Assembly (NCBI RefSeq): GCF_947495325.1
Contig: NZ_CANLYK010000001.1
Location: 1,364,001-1,428,000 of the forward strand
Origin: an uncultured Allomuricauda sp.
GTDB lineage: Bacteria > Bacteroidota > Bacteroidia > Flavobacteriales > Flavobacteriaceae
DNA: 64,000 nucleotides
Reading direction: 5' to 3'
Both the position numbers and the translations under genes were made by a program. The notes below the pieces were generated by a model, which worked only from the letters and a program-made list of their open reading frames with translations, was not told where the DNA came from and did not search any database. Below, one piece after another: positions 36,391 to 45,688 of this stretch (position 1 is its first letter; every line of letters begins with the position of its first letter).

Positions 36391-37738
36391 CTTTAAATGG
36401 TAGTATCCAAGTTTTATGTTTAAATGACTCTCTATGCTGGGTTAAATCTACATCAGGGTCGATAAAAGTTTCGCTCAACCTACCATTCAGTGTCACGTAG
36501 CAATCTACATACACTCCCAAATTTTTGTGGCCCTCCCTCTCAAAATGTTCCTTTAAATAATGTGCGTATTCCAAAATAAAATCGGGTTGAAAAGACATCT
36601 GCTTTTCTTGGAATGGGGTTAAAAAGTTTTTATTATCCACATAAAACCATGTGTTAGTTTTCTTATCCACAATCTTGAACTGAGCATATCCCGCTTTCTC
36701 CATTAACATAACCCGCCACGAAAACCGATACCCTTCCTCGGTCCAAAACAGCTCTCCAGGATACAGTATATATCGCCATGGAAACAACAACTGCATCACA
36801 AAAAACAGCATAATGACCACATATTTGAGGTTCAGGGAGAAACCCTTTTTTGGGATTAAAACCTTTCCATTGTCAAAATAGTCCTTGCTGATTTTCAAAT
36901 ACTTTGAAATAAAACCCAAAATCTTGTGGTGCAACCGTGCATCAAAAAAGATAAGTGCTGATACAATCATGATATAGGGAAACATTCCTATGGGAAACAA
37001 CACCCGGGTCAACAGATGAAAAACAACGACCAGGAAAAATGCCAAATACCTAGTCCTAGAATAAAGTAAAAGAAAGGGTATGGCAAGATCATAGATAGCA
37101 CCTAACCAACTGAATGCGTATAGCACCCATTCCTCAGTAAGGAAATTTCCAATAAGCGGTATACTGAATTTGGAGGGAAGCCATATTTTTAGAGGCATCG
37201 CCTCAATTAACCAATCTGAGTTCAGTTTGGCGATACCTGCATAAAAGTATACCAATCCAAGCAAGAGTTTGATACTATCCACGGTCCACTTAGGAATCTG
37301 GGCAAATGCTTTTTGAGGATTATTTTTGGAATCTATGGAAAAGTATGAATTTGCCGGCAGGAATATTAGGAGAAACGACAGTATACTAATAAAATAATAG
37401 TGGTTTAAATAAGTGGTCTTATCCATTAATTCAATGTAAGTAAAGGATAGGAAGAAAACAACAATAGACCATCGGTATTTGAAGCCAAGTGCCACGCCCA
37501 CTGCCGCAATTGCACAAACAAAAAACAACACATAGGTAAAGGACTCCAGAGGTCTTACCCATTCGAAACCATAATATGTAAAGTGAAAACTGGGTGTAAT
37601 ATAGAGTGTTTCAATCCATCCATTGGCCCAAAACCTGATAATACTTCCAAGCATCATTAGACCAAAAAAAATACGAAAGACCGCTAAAGGAGCGGCCTCA
37701 ATATTCTTCTCAAGATATGTTTTAAAACCATTGACCAT
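36371..37738 (-). CDS. HTTM-domain (vitamin K-dependent carboxylase-like) membrane protein
   Basis: Starts with AAPLAVFRIFFGLMMLGSII, the HTTM (horizontally transferred transmembrane) motif related to gamma-glutamyl carboxylase. There are about eight to nine helices to residue 330, with LNHYYFISILSFLLIFLPAN and LGLVYFYAGIAKLNSDWL well conserved, then a soluble tail (WRYILYPGELFWTEEGYRFS). 455 residues. It is translationally coupled at both ends: 1-bp overlap with the imelysin gene and 20-bp overlap with the receptor gene. Its chemistry in bacteria is not established. Confidence 0.88.
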   Translation of the reverse strand: MVNGFKTYLEKNIEAAPLAVFRIFFGLMMLGSIIRFWANGWIETLYITPSFHFTYYGFEWVRPLESFTYVLFFVCAIAAVGVALGFKYRWSIVVFFLSFTYIELMDKTTYLNHYYFISILSFLLIFLPANSYFSIDSKNNPQKAFAQIPKWTVDSIKLLLGLVYFYAGIAKLNSDWLIEAMPLKIWLPSKFSIPLIGNFLTEEWVLYAFSWLGAIYDLAIPFLLLYSRTRYLAFFLVVVFHLLTRVLFPIGMFPYIMIVSALIFFDARLHHKILGFISKYLKISKDYFDNGKVLIPKKGFSLNLKYVVIMLFFVMQLLFPWRYILYPGELFWTEEGYRFSWRVMLMEKAGYAQFKIVDKKTNTWFYVDNKNFLTPFQEKQMSFQPDFILEYAHYLKEHFEREGHKNLGVYVDCYVTLNGRLSETFIDPDVDLTQHRESFKHKTWILPFKDEIKGI

Positions 37739-38883
37739 TAGTCTCCGTCAGCATCCACAAAATCTATATTGATGCTCATTGCGGAAACCATATCCACTTT
37801 GAACAGGGGAACCACTTTTTGGACCTCGTCATAAGCCAAGAACATATTTACGGGAGGATCAGCCGCTTCTATTTCCGTTTTAAAATCATTTAATGACGAA
37901 ACAATATCCCGTGCCTCATCCATCTGATCATTGATCAACTTGGCAAGGTCTGCCCCATCCTTTAATGTATTTAGGGCCTCAAGATATGATTCCAAGCTTT
38001 CTCCAGTTGTAGCGGAACCGTAGTGTTTTCCGTTAAAAAAATCCTGAACAGCATCCAAACCTTCTAAAAACATGGATTTGCTCAATTCGGATTTATATAA
38101 TACTTCAAGGGTATTGACCTCTGTTGTTCCAGAAAACACACCAATGGGTATTCCTATTTTTCCTGCCCTGAGGAATTTCTCATAGTAAAAAATGAAATCG
38201 TTTACGAAACGATCCGTCGTTGCCGTTGCTGAAGAGCCGTTATTATCTACAAAAGTGTTTCTATAAGAACCTTCCCATTGTCCAACCACATCATTGGTGA
38301 GGGAAACCATATCGGCTAACAATTCAGCAATATAATCCTGCATACTTGCAGAATTTACACTATTGGTCAAAAGTTCCACCAAAGTTACGTCGTCATCCTC
38401 AAGACCATTCAATATGTAATCCAAAGCCGGAAACCCTTTGGCATCCCTATTTGAGGGCAAAGAAAGGTCAAAGACACCAGTAGCCAAATATGCATCAATC
38501 AAATCAGTGTCAGCTGGATACGTGTTCATATTCAGGCGGTACCCAATAGACTCAGCCGGTCCAATTTCAAACATGGAAACATGTTGCCATGCCCGATATG
38601 CGCTTTCCCATGAGGTCCTAAAAGCTTCCAAATTCATAACACTTTTGTCGGCGACAAAAGCTTCATAAGTTGATTCTAAATCAGACAATTCAGACTGAAA
38701 AGCTTTATACGAAGGTATTATAATATTATCCGCCCAATTGGCCAACATAGCTCCCCGGTCAAACGTTACTGGAACCTCATCATCACCTCCTCCGCCATCA
38801 TCCGTAGAAGACCCATCTGAGGAACAGGCCCAAATGAACAGGACAAATGCAGCGATGGAAAGAAGATACCACGTTTTTTTCAT
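37738..38883 (-). CDS. Imelysin-family lipoprotein
   Basis: Signal with lipobox (FIWACSS). The rest is the two-lobed helical imelysin/EfeO-like fold: ADNIIIPSYKAFQSELSDLE, FRTSWESAYRAWQHVSMFEI, then GFPALDYILNGLEDDD, which replaces the classic GxHxxE motif by GFPALD, so the metal site is altered as in other IrpA-like proteins. A second repeat spans about 200-370. 381 residues. These proteins accompany iron uptake; here it precedes HTTM and the receptor. It has its own promoter and follows a terminator. Confidence 0.9.
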   Translation of the reverse strand: MKKTWYLLSIAAFVLFIWACSSDGSSTDDGGGGDDEVPVTFDRGAMLANWADNIIIPSYKAFQSELSDLESTYEAFVADKSVMNLEAFRTSWESAYRAWQHVSMFEIGPAESIGYRLNMNTYPADTDLIDAYLATGVFDLSLPSNRDAKGFPALDYILNGLEDDDVTLVELLTNSVNSASMQDYIAELLADMVSLTNDVVGQWEGSYRNTFVDNNGSSATATTDRFVNDFIFYYEKFLRAGKIGIPIGVFSGTTEVNTLEVLYKSELSKSMFLEGLDAVQDFFNGKHYGSATTGESLESYLEALNTLKDGADLAKLINDQMDEARDIVSSLNDFKTEIEAADPPVNMFLAYDEVQKVVPLFKVDMVSAMSINIDFVDADGD

Positions 38884-38918
38884 GCAATTATTTTTATTTA
38901 TTCCAAATTAATGATCGC

Positions 38919-38951
38919 CAAAGATAGCAAAAGAGGCAGGGTTGAACCAAA
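38919..38951 (-). promoter_or_regulatory. Promoter for imelysin-HTTM-receptor segment
   Basis: On the reverse strand, TTTG (38948-38951), 21 bases, then TATCTTTG (38919-38926): a full Bacteroidota-type promoter 36 bases ahead of the imelysin ATG. Its -33 element lies in the loop of the terminator at 38929-38966. Confidence 0.6.
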
Positions 38952-38966
38952 TACCCGCCTCTTTTT
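38929..38966 (-). terminator. Intra-operon terminator or attenuator after DUF4856
   Basis: AAAAGAGGC-GGGT (38929-38942, one bulged base) pairs with ACCC-GCCTCTTTT (38953-38966). Reverse-strand reading gives a T-run after the stem. It separates DUF4856 from imelysin and may lower read-through to the downstream genes. Confidence 0.7.
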
Positions 38967-39003
38967 ATTTCATCCTTAAAAAGTTAAATGAAAATACTTC
39001 ATT

Positions 39004-40218
39004 TTAGCTTCCAGCCTCTTCGACAGTAAAACTGAATCGGTCAGCAATCGATGTTGAGATTGCATCCAAGGTGGTAGGGGTCACGTCCCAAAGTCCATTG
39101 TCCCCATCATCCAATAAATCGATTAGAAAAGCATCTACTTCAGCTTTCGTAAAATACGGCGCATCGGAATTTGGCTGACGAGTGAATTGTAAGCTGTAAA
39201 TAAAGCCATAACCTTCTGATAGGTCATGGAAACCACCACCATAGTCGGGGGTTGTTTGATCCAATGCATTTTTACCTTGCTGCAAATAATACACGGCTCT
39301 AATACCGATTATTTCTGAAATTAATTCCCTAAGTACTTCTGCCTGTTCGTTTCTTACATCATATTCTTTGGCCACAATTGCAGCACGGCCCAATTTTAGT
39401 GCTTCAAAGATATCATCAGTAATACCGGCAAAATCGGCATCGCCCTCAACACGTCCAATGTATTTGTTCAAGAAATTGTCATCCTCACCAATGGTGGATC
39501 GGGGATCAGTCAAATCCGCAGCGGTACCAAAGGCATAACCATAGGCTTCGTCCCAGTCATGCTCCATATCCGTGTAATTCTTGTCCGTCACCAAAGTTTC
39601 GGAATCGTTGGCAGCAGTAAAAGGGTCTAAAACTGTGGAACTGATATAATTATTCAACATTTGGTCCACCATCAAGGCCCCAATCAATGACTTGTTGAAT
39701 ACCTGGTTCATTTCAAGTCCCTTATCCGTAATGTATCTTACAGAGGTACCATCGGCAATCTGACCGGAAGCTCCCGCCGTAGCGGCTACATTCCAGTTTG
39801 GATAAACCTCATCCACTTGAGTCTGTATCCAACTTTCAAAATCAGCACGAATCAAAACCTGATCTGTGGCATTATTGGAAAAGAAATCAAAGGAGGCGGC
39901 AGTTTTGCCAAGAATATTCTTGTCTGATGCATTGAGGTCAGCATCTGAAAAATCACTTTCTCCTTCAACATGTGCAAACATAGCCGTCAATTCTTCTAAG
40001 GTTGTAGTTTCATCCTGAAATTTGGCTATGATTTCTTCTGCCATTAAAATACGAGTAGTCTGACCACTAAAGCTTACTGAAGTTTCTCCTTCCCTTTCAA
40101 AAACATATGTAGCAGGGTTGTCTATTCCTATGGGATCAACATCGTCAGAGTCATCACTGGAACAGGAAACAATCAAGCCTGCGGACATGCTTAATATGAA
40201 AAATCTTTTTAGTAACAT
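39004..40218 (-). CDS. DUF4856-family lipoprotein
   Basis: Lipobox IVSCSS at about residue 19, then a Ser/Asp linker. ATYVFEREGETSVSFSGQTT is the family start. There is a helical body with ATSGA-type repeats (NKSLIGALMVDQMLNNYISS, KNYTDMEHDWDEAYGYAFGT, KLGRAAIVAKEYDVRNEQAE) much like an imelysin lobe. 404 residues. It is the first gene of the iron-linked locus and its promoter is bracketed by two iron-box-like palindromes. It probably sits on the outer membrane; function unknown beyond association with imelysin. Confidence 0.88.
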   Translation of the reverse strand: MLLKRFFILSMSAGLIVSCSSDDSDDVDPIGIDNPATYVFEREGETSVSFSGQTTRILMAEEIIAKFQDETTTLEELTAMFAHVEGESDFSDADLNASDKNILGKTAASFDFFSNNATDQVLIRADFESWIQTQVDEVYPNWNVAATAGASGQIADGTSVRYITDKGLEMNQVFNKSLIGALMVDQMLNNYISSTVLDPFTAANDSETLVTDKNYTDMEHDWDEAYGYAFGTAADLTDPRSTIGEDDNFLNKYIGRVEGDADFAGITDDIFEALKLGRAAIVAKEYDVRNEQAEVLRELISEIIGIRAVYYLQQGKNALDQTTPDYGGGFHDLSEGYGFIYSLQFTRQPNSDAPYFTKAEVDAFLIDLLDDGDNGLWDVTPTTLDAISTSIADRFSFTVEEAGS

Positions 40219-40227
40219 TTTTTAAGT

Positions 40228-40250
40228 TTATTTAGATTAAATGTAAATAG
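40228..40250. promoter_or_regulatory. Operator copy 1 (iron-box-like palindrome)
   Basis: 23-bp imperfect palindrome starting TTATTTAGATTAAAT and ending GTAAATAG. It begins 10 bases upstream of the DUF4856 ATG and would span the transcription start predicted from the -7 box at 40256-40263. Confidence 0.7.
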
Positions 40251-40255
40251 TAGGA

Positions 40256-40287
40256 CAAATATATCCGTTGTTAATTTTTTTAACAAA
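40256..40287 (-). promoter_or_regulatory. Promoter of the DUF4856 iron operon
   Basis: Reverse strand: TTTG (40284-40287), 20 bases, TATATTTG (40256-40263), an excellent match to TTTG-N19-21-TAnnTTTG. It is enclosed by operators at 40228-40250 and 40289-40311. Confidence 0.75.
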
Positions 40288-40288
40288 T

Positions 40289-40311
40289 TTATTTAGATTA
40301 AATTTAAATAA
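40289..40311. promoter_or_regulatory. Operator copy 2 (iron-box-like palindrome)
   Basis: Near-perfect 23-bp palindrome with arms TTATTTA/TAAATAA, 20 of 23 positions or better identical to copy 1. It abuts the -33 element from upstream. The start-to-start distance between copies is 61 bp. Confidence 0.7.
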
Positions 40312-40359
40312 GTTTTGAAATTTAACATTCTTAAAATTTTTAGTGGAAATCTGATAAAG

Positions 40360-41223
40360 TTAATGGTATTTGGAAAAGAGCTCGGTAGCCTTGTTGAATG
40401 CTGCCTCAAAAACCATCCAGTTGACTCCTGTATCCGCTTTTTCTGCAGTAAAATAGGACAGCATTTTTTCAGTTGGCATATTCCCGGTAAGCTCATCTTT
40501 TGCCATTGGGCAACCTCCAAAGCCTTGTACAGCACCATCAAAACGACGGCAGCCCGCTTTATATGCAGCATTTACTTTTTCATGCCATTTGGCAGGGGTT
40601 GTATGCAAATGTGCGCCAAATTCAATGCTGGGGTATTTGGGGATTAAATTTGAAAATAAATAATCAATGACCTCAGGTGTAGAACTTCCAATAGTATCGG
40701 AAAGGGATAGAATTCGAACCCCCATTTCTGCCAATCTTTCTGTCCATTCACCTACAACCTCCACATTCCAAGGGTCTCCATAAGGATTTCCAAAACCCAT
40801 GGAAATGTAGGTGACCACTTCTTTATTCTCAGTACCTGCAATTTCCAAGATACCTTTAAGAGTATCAACAGATTGGGCTATGGTCTTATGGGTATTCCTC
40901 ATCTGAAAGTTTTCAGAAATAGAAAAAGGATACCCTAAATAGCCAATAGCAGCATGCTTGGATGCATCGGTTGCTCCCCTAACATTGGCTACAATTGCCA
41001 AAAGCTTGCTTTTGGTTTTGGATAAATCCAATTGTGCCAAAACATCTGCAGTGTCCACCATTTGGGGAATGGCTTTTGGAGAAACAAAACTCCCAAAGTC
41101 GATAGTATCAAAGCCACATCCCAAAAGGGATTGGATATATTTCACTTTCTCGGCCGTTGGAATATAAGTCTTAATGCCTTGCATGGCATCTCTTGGGCAT
41201 TCTATGAGTTTTATTCTTGACAT
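40360..41223 (-). CDS. Hydroxymethylglutaryl-CoA lyase
   Basis: Cleaves HMG-CoA to acetyl-CoA and acetoacetate in leucine degradation. IKLIECPRDAMQG carries the R-D pair of the HMGL-like TIM barrel, IEFGAHLHTTPAKW the metal-binding HxH, and VQGFGGCPMAKDELTGNMPT the glycine-rich loop with the catalytic Cys. ATG at 41223 gives 287 residues, the usual length; the frame stays open 22 codons further but would overlap lysE. It follows the LysE-family gene by 19 bases. Confidence 0.93.
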   Translation of the reverse strand: MSRIKLIECPRDAMQGIKTYIPTAEKVKYIQSLLGCGFDTIDFGSFVSPKAIPQMVDTADVLAQLDLSKTKSKLLAIVANVRGATDASKHAAIGYLGYPFSISENFQMRNTHKTIAQSVDTLKGILEIAGTENKEVVTYISMGFGNPYGDPWNVEVVGEWTERLAEMGVRILSLSDTIGSSTPEVIDYLFSNLIPKYPSIEFGAHLHTTPAKWHEKVNAAYKAGCRRFDGAVQGFGGCPMAKDELTGNMPTEKMLSYFTAEKADTGVNWMVFEAAFNKATELFSKYH

Positions 41224-41242
41224 TGCGCCCATAAAATTACCA

Positions 41243-41902
41243 CTAATTATCTGATAGAAGGAGATACAATGCAATCCCGAGAAAAACAAAAATCTGGAGC
41301 CACTTCATGTACACGCCTGTTCTTGGATTTTTTCTGAGAAAATTGGAAATGGAACCGGCCAAAACAGCAATAAGTCCAAAAATAATTAGTGCCGTCAGCA
41401 TAAAAAGTAATCCCAGTATATAAAACTGAGAAACGGTATTCATTTCATCGCTAAACAAAAACCCTGGAAAAAAAGCCAAAAAGAAAATAGTTACCTTAGG
41501 ATTCAATACATTCATAAGGAATCCTTTCCAGAACAATTTGGATGATACTTTTTTTGGACTTTTTCCTTTGTCCAATTGAATTGAAGCTTCACTTTTATAA
41601 ACTGTAAAAGCCAGATATAAGAGATAAGCAGCTCCAAACAATTTGATACCAAAGAAAATAGTATCACTTCTCTTTATAACTTCCGAAATACCAAAAGCCA
41701 ATAAGGTCGTATGTACCAAACAACCACTTACCAAGCCTGTTACCGTTATCAGGCCTGCTTTTACACCATTGGTCATGCTCTGCGTCAACACAAAGATATT
41801 GTCGGGACCTGGTGCAATGGCCAGTGCAGCCGAAGAAATTACAAATCCAACTAAAACTGGGTAATTAAAATTTTCGGCGATCAGAAAAATTAAACCTTGC
41901 AT
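41243..41902 (-). CDS. LysE-family amino-acid exporter
   Basis: Six-helix exporter of about 210-220 residues. VISSAALAIAPGPDNIFVLT is the LysE/RhtB signature (the APGPD motif), and FWKGFLMNVLNPKVTIFFLA contains the NPK motif of helix 3-4. Located between pyrD (6 bases away) and the HMG-CoA lyase gene on the same strand, consistent with one transcript. Substrate cannot be told. Confidence 0.92.
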   Translation of the reverse strand: MQGLIFLIAENFNYPVLVGFVISSAALAIAPGPDNIFVLTQSMTNGVKAGLITVTGLVSGCLVHTTLLAFGISEVIKRSDTIFFGIKLFGAAYLLYLAFTVYKSEASIQLDKGKSPKKVSSKLFWKGFLMNVLNPKVTIFFLAFFPGFLFSDEMNTVSQFYILGLLFMLTALIIFGLIAVLAGSISNFLRKNPRTGVYMKWLQIFVFLGIALYLLLSDN

Positions 41903-41908
41903 GTAAAA

Positions 41909-42949
41909 TTATTCAAGACGATCCAAAATGGCCTGATTAATTTTCTTGATAAGTGCTGGGCCTTCATAGACAAAACCAGTATACAATTGAATAAGGTCAG
42001 CGCCTGCATCCAATTTTTCCAACGCATCTTCCGAGGAATGAATGCCCCCTACTCCAATTATGGGAAACGCCTTGTTGCTTTTTTCTGATAAAAATCGAAT
42101 TACCTCTGTACTTCGCTTGGCAAGTGGTTTTCCACTTAAGCCTCCTTTTTCCTCGGTCAATATTAAATGTGACTTCAGATTTTTTCTGGAAATAGTCGTA
42201 TTGGTGGCAATAATTCCTTCAATCGCGGTATCTGCCATAATAGCAACAATATCCAATAATTGGTCATCACTTAAATCGGGTGCAATTTTCAGTAAAATCG
42301 GTTTTTCTTTGGATTGGTACTTCGTTGCCAATTTTCCGTTCTGCCGTTTAAGCTTTTTCAGTAGATTGGTTAACGGTTTTTTGTCCTGAAGTTCACGAAG
42401 TCCTGGAGTATTGGGAGAACTTACATTGACTACAAAATAGTCCACATGTTCAAAAAGTGCTTCAAAACAAATCAAATAATCTTTTATGGCATCTTCATTG
42501 GGTGTTACTTTATTCTTTCCAATATTACCCCCTATAATCACACGGTGTTCTTTTTTCAGCTGTTCCACAGCTTCAAAAACTCCCTTGTTGTTAAAACCCA
42601 TTCGATTGATAATTCCCTGATCTCCAACTAACCTGAACAATCTTTTTTTTGGGTTTCCCTCTTGGGGTTTTGGTGTAAGCGTTCCTATTTCAACAAATCC
42701 AAATCCAAAATCAGAGAATTCATTGTATAGTTTCGCATCCTTATCAAAGCCTGCTGCTAGTCCAACTGGATTCCTGAATTTTAGACCAAAGACCTCCTTT
42801 TCCAATTTGGGGTCATCAATGACAAACAATTTTCCAAATAATCTATTCAACCCTAACTTGGAAAGTATTCGTATGGAAGCAAAAGAAAAGTGATGTGCAG
42901 TTTCGGCATCAAGCAAGAAAAGTATTGGACGAATTAGGAACTTGTACAT
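41909..42949 (-). CDS. pyrD: Dihydroorotate dehydrogenase (quinone), class 2
   Basis: Fourth step of pyrimidine synthesis, coupled to menaquinone at the membrane. [20 protein letters not shown] and [20 protein letters not shown] are PyrD signatures. [15 protein letters not shown] provides the Ser base diagnostic of class 2, and [15 protein letters not shown] and [20 protein letters not shown] complete the FMN/phosphate site. The N-terminal [19 protein letters not shown] helix pair is the membrane-entry segment. 346 residues. Confidence 0.96.
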   Translation of the reverse strand: MYKFLIRPILFLLDAETAHHFSFASIRILSKLGLNRLFGKLFVIDDPKLEKEVFGLKFRNPVGLAAGFDKDAKLYNEFSDFGFGFVEIGTLTPKPQEGNPKKRLFRLVGDQGIINRMGFNNKGVFEAVEQLKKEHRVIIGGNIGKNKVTPNEDAIKDYLICFEALFEHVDYFVVNVSSPNTPGLRELQDKKPLTNLLKKLKRQNGKLATKYQSKEKPILLKIAPDLSDDQLLDIVAIMADTAIEGIIATNTTISRKNLKSHLILTEEKGGLSGKPLAKRSTEVIRFLSEKSNKAFPIIGVGGIHSSEDALEKLDAGADLIQLYTGFVYEGPALIKKINQAILDRLE

Positions 42950-43003
42950 TCAGAAAATTTTAAACAAAAATATAAACTCTTAAACGAGAATTTAACTATT
43001 GGA

Positions 43004-43459
43004 CTATTTTTCGCCAAACGACCTATTTACATGTATGGGACGCAGTGAAATTCCACTGCATAGTTCCATATAAAGATTGTATTGCCGGTTATTAAAAATG
43101 GATAGCAATTTGGTATCCAATATTTTCAGGTTTTGTTTCATACTGTCCAAAAGGCTTCGGTACTTATAAGACATGACCATCAAATCTTCCGGAGGACTTT
43201 GCTCATGTTTTTTTAGAAGGAATTTTGCTTGTTCTTTCAAGATTCCATTTCTAATTTTAAGTTCCGCGCTCCAATTCATCATTTTTTCCTTTTGGGCATC
43301 ATCCAGCTGGAAGACCTTTATAATATTTTCATCATTTTGACCTCCTATGCCCAAAAGACACTCTTGACCATGGCCAAAAACAAAAAACAGGTAAACTATA
43401 AAACAGATTAATTGTTTCAATTTGGTTGATTTTTCAGAACGTGGAAGATACCTTTTCAC
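43004..43459 (-). CDS. Small exported protein of unknown function
   Basis: A hydrophobic signal (LKQLICFIVYLFFVFGHGQ) after a short basic leader, then about 115 helical, charged residues (VFQLDDAQKEKMMNWSAELK, FLLKKHEQSPPEDLMVMSYK). The length, helix-rich mature part and a DDAQ..K motif recall periplasmic CpxP/Spy-like helical proteins, but no LTxxQ motif is present. Divergent from pepT. I do not recognise a named family. Confidence 0.65.
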   Translation of the reverse strand: MKRYLPRSEKSTKLKQLICFIVYLFFVFGHGQECLLGIGGQNDENIIKVFQLDDAQKEKMMNWSAELKIRNGILKEQAKFLLKKHEQSPPEDLMVMSYKYRSLLDSMKQNLKILDTKLLSIFNNRQYNLYMELCSGISLRPIHVNRSFGEK

Positions 43460-43495
43460 AACTTCTTTTTATTAAAATCACGATTGAATAAACGT

Positions 43496-43503
43496 TATTT
43501 TTG
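43496..43503 (+). promoter_or_regulatory. -7 box of pepT
   Basis: TATTTTTG fits TAnnTTTG, ending 14 bases before the pepT ATG (43518). Confidence 0.4.
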
Positions 43504-43517
43504 ATGAAAAGCACTTT

Positions 43518-44747
43518 ATGGAAAAATTACTACCCCGATTTCTAGAATATGTTGCTATTGACACCCAAAGTGACCCGTATTCCAAAACCACGCCCAGCAC
43601 AAAAAACCAATGGGACCTTGCAAAAAAAATAGTTTTGGAACTCCATCAAATTGGCATGCAGGAAGTTTCTATAGATGAGCATGCCTATATCATGGCAACC
43701 TTACCCAGTAATATTGATAAAAAAGTGCCGACTATAGGTTTTATTTCCCACATGGATACTTCGCCGGATTTTACCGGAAAAAATGTGAAACCACAGGTGA
43801 TAGAGGATTATGATGGCAAAGATATAGTACTCAATAAAAGAAAAAACGTTGTGTTGTCTCCAGATTATTTTGAGGATTTGTTACAATATAAAGGACAAAC
43901 AATAATTACCACGGACGGCACAACATTGTTGGGCGCTGACGACAAAGCTGGCATTGCCGAGATAATCACGGCTATGGAATATTTGATGAACAATCCCGAA
44001 ATTAAACATGGTGATATTAGAATTGCCTTTACACCTGATGAGGAAATAGGTAAAGGCGCACATAAATTTGATGTTGAAAAATTTAGAGCAGAATGGGCCT
44101 ACACCATGGATGGAAGCCAGATTGGGGAATTGGAATTTGAAAATTTTAATGCGGCAAGTGCGAAAATAACAATAGAAGGTAAAAGTGTTCACCCAGGCTA
44201 TGCCAAGGACAAGATGATTAACGCGATTGGCATTGCCAATGAGTTTCTAAGTTTTCTTCCTGTTACGGAAATACCTGAAAAAACCACCGGAATGGAAGGT
44301 TTTTTCCATGTTCATCATATAAAAGGCGAAATTGAAAAAGCAGAAATTGAACTTATCATTCGAGATCATGATAAAGAACATTTTGAAGCACGAAAGGAAT
44401 TATTACAGGATATTTCAGATAAGCTTCAAAAGAAATACGGGGACTTTATTCAACTTAAAATCAAAAATCAATATAAAAACATGCGGGAAAAGATAGAACC
44501 TGTATTCCATATTGTAGAAATTGCACAGGAAGCCATGGAATCCTTGGGTATTGAACCTATTATTAAACCCATTCGCGGTGGAACGGATGGATCCCAGCTA
44601 AGTTTTATGGGATTGCCGTGCCCCAATATTTTTGCAGGAGGGCATAATTTTCATGGAAAATATGAATATGTTCCTCTGGAGAGCATGGAAAAAGCAGTTA
44701 TGGTCATTGTAAAAATCTGTGAGCTTACGGCAATTCAAATCAAGTGA
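43518..44747 (+). CDS. pepT: Peptidase T (tripeptide aminopeptidase)
   Basis: M20B zinc aminopeptidase removing the N-terminal residue of tripeptides. [16 protein letters not shown] supplies the first metal His and Asp, [19 protein letters not shown] the bridging Asp, [17 protein letters not shown] the catalytic Glu and metal Glu, and [20 protein letters not shown] the C-terminal part. 409 residues, normal length. The next gene starts one base after the stop. Confidence 0.96.
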   Translation: MEKLLPRFLEYVAIDTQSDPYSKTTPSTKNQWDLAKKIVLELHQIGMQEVSIDEHAYIMATLPSNIDKKVPTIGFISHMDTSPDFTGKNVKPQVIEDYDGKDIVLNKRKNVVLSPDYFEDLLQYKGQTIITTDGTTLLGADDKAGIAEIITAMEYLMNNPEIKHGDIRIAFTPDEEIGKGAHKFDVEKFRAEWAYTMDGSQIGELEFENFNAASAKITIEGKSVHPGYAKDKMINAIGIANEFLSFLPVTEIPEKTTGMEGFFHVHHIKGEIEKAEIELIIRDHDKEHFEARKELLQDISDKLQKKYGDFIQLKIKNQYKNMREKIEPVFHIVEIAQEAMESLGIEPIIKPIRGGTDGSQLSFMGLPCPNIFAGGHNFHGKYEYVPLESMEKAVMVIVKICELTAIQIK

Positions 44748-44748
44748 G

Positions 44749-45342
44749 ATGGAAAAATCAGAAAAACTGGACATCTATTTTCAGGAAGAACATCATTTTA
44801 GGCAAGGTATCTGCATTCTTCGAGAATTAGCCTCGCAAACAAAAAGTGTGGAAGACTATAAATGGAACATACCTGTTTATACAGTAAAAGGTAAAAATGT
44901 ATTTGGTATTTGCAGGTTTAAAAATCATTTTGGTATATGGTTCCATAATGGCGTTTTTCTTAAAGATCCACAAAAAGTGTTGCGCAATGCGCAGGAAGGT
45001 AAAACCAAAGCAATGCGTCATTGGTATTTTTCCTCTGAAAAAGATATTGATAAAGTAGCCGTTCTAGCCTATTTGGTTGAGGCTATTGAAAACCAAGAAA
45101 ATGGTATGGAAATGGTCGCGGCCAAAAACACAATAACCATTAACCCACCTACATTTCTCCAAACCAAATTAACGCAAAGCGATGTTCTTAAAGCCTCTTT
45201 TGATTCACTCTCTCCCTACAAGCAAAAAGAATATTGTGAATACATAAATGAGGCCAAACAAGAAAAAACAAAAATCAAAAGGCTGGAAAAAATTATTCCA
45301 ATGATTGAAAAAGGTATAGGGCTCAATGATGCCTATAGATAA
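44749..45342 (+). CDS. YdeI/OmpD-associated family protein
   Basis: The N-terminal half is a DUF1801-like domain (QTKSVEDYKWNIPVYTVKGK, FGICRFKNHFGIWFHNGVFL), and the C-terminal half contains FDSLSPYKQKEYCEYINEAK followed by KRLEKIIPMIEKG, the YdeI/OmpD-associated pattern. The ATG at 44749 gives 197 residues; an upstream in-frame ATG would overlap pepT by 29 bases and is unlikely. It shares a transcript with pepT and ends at a strong terminator. Function unknown. Confidence 0.82.
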   Translation: MEKSEKLDIYFQEEHHFRQGICILRELASQTKSVEDYKWNIPVYTVKGKNVFGICRFKNHFGIWFHNGVFLKDPQKVLRNAQEGKTKAMRHWYFSSEKDIDKVAVLAYLVEAIENQENGMEMVAAKNTITINPPTFLQTKLTQSDVLKASFDSLSPYKQKEYCEYINEAKQEKTKIKRLEKIIPMIEKGIGLNDAYR

Positions 45343-45370
45343 AAAAGCACCTAACGTTAGGTGCTTTTTT
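45341..45370. terminator. Bidirectional terminator between YdeI-like gene and yajC
   Basis: AAAAAAGCACCTAAC and GTTAGGTGCTTTTTT form a perfect 30-bp palindrome, flanked by A- and T-runs. It serves both convergent transcripts. Confidence 0.93.
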
Positions 45371-45389
45371 GTTTGAAATTTTTGTGCTA

Positions 45390-45677
45390 TTATTTTTTTG
45401 CCGGAGCCGATAATTTTTTGCTCATTTCCATTGAAATGGCCGAGCGGTCAAACTTTAACTTACCTGCCATGGTCTCAATAACGCAAGACGAATCTTTGTC
45501 ATTCAGCTCCATAATCTTTCCATGAAGTCCACTTTTGGTTATGATACGGTCTCCTTTTTTAAGCTCCGCAGTAAATTTTTTCTCATCCTTCTGACGTTTC
45601 ATCTGTGGGCGAATCATAAAAAAATACGCAACCACAAAAATCAATATCAGTGGTAAAAACTGTCCAATATTTTCCAT
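45390..45677 (-). CDS. yajC: Preprotein translocase subunit YajC
   Basis: SecDF-associated single-span protein. LPLILIFVVAYFFMIRPQMKRQKDEKKF is the helix plus the RPQ.K..K motif (written here in parts: VVAYFFMIRPQ then KRQKDEKKF). LKKGDRIITKSGLHGKIMEL is the conserved beta domain. 95 residues. The DUF1573 gene lies 11 bases upstream on the same strand and nusB before it, an order seen across Bacteroidota. Confidence 0.95.
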   Translation of the reverse strand: MENIGQFLPLILIFVVAYFFMIRPQMKRQKDEKKFTAELKKGDRIITKSGLHGKIMELNDKDSSCVIETMAGKLKFDRSAISMEMSKKLSAPAKK

Positions 45678-45688
45678 TTAATTTAATA

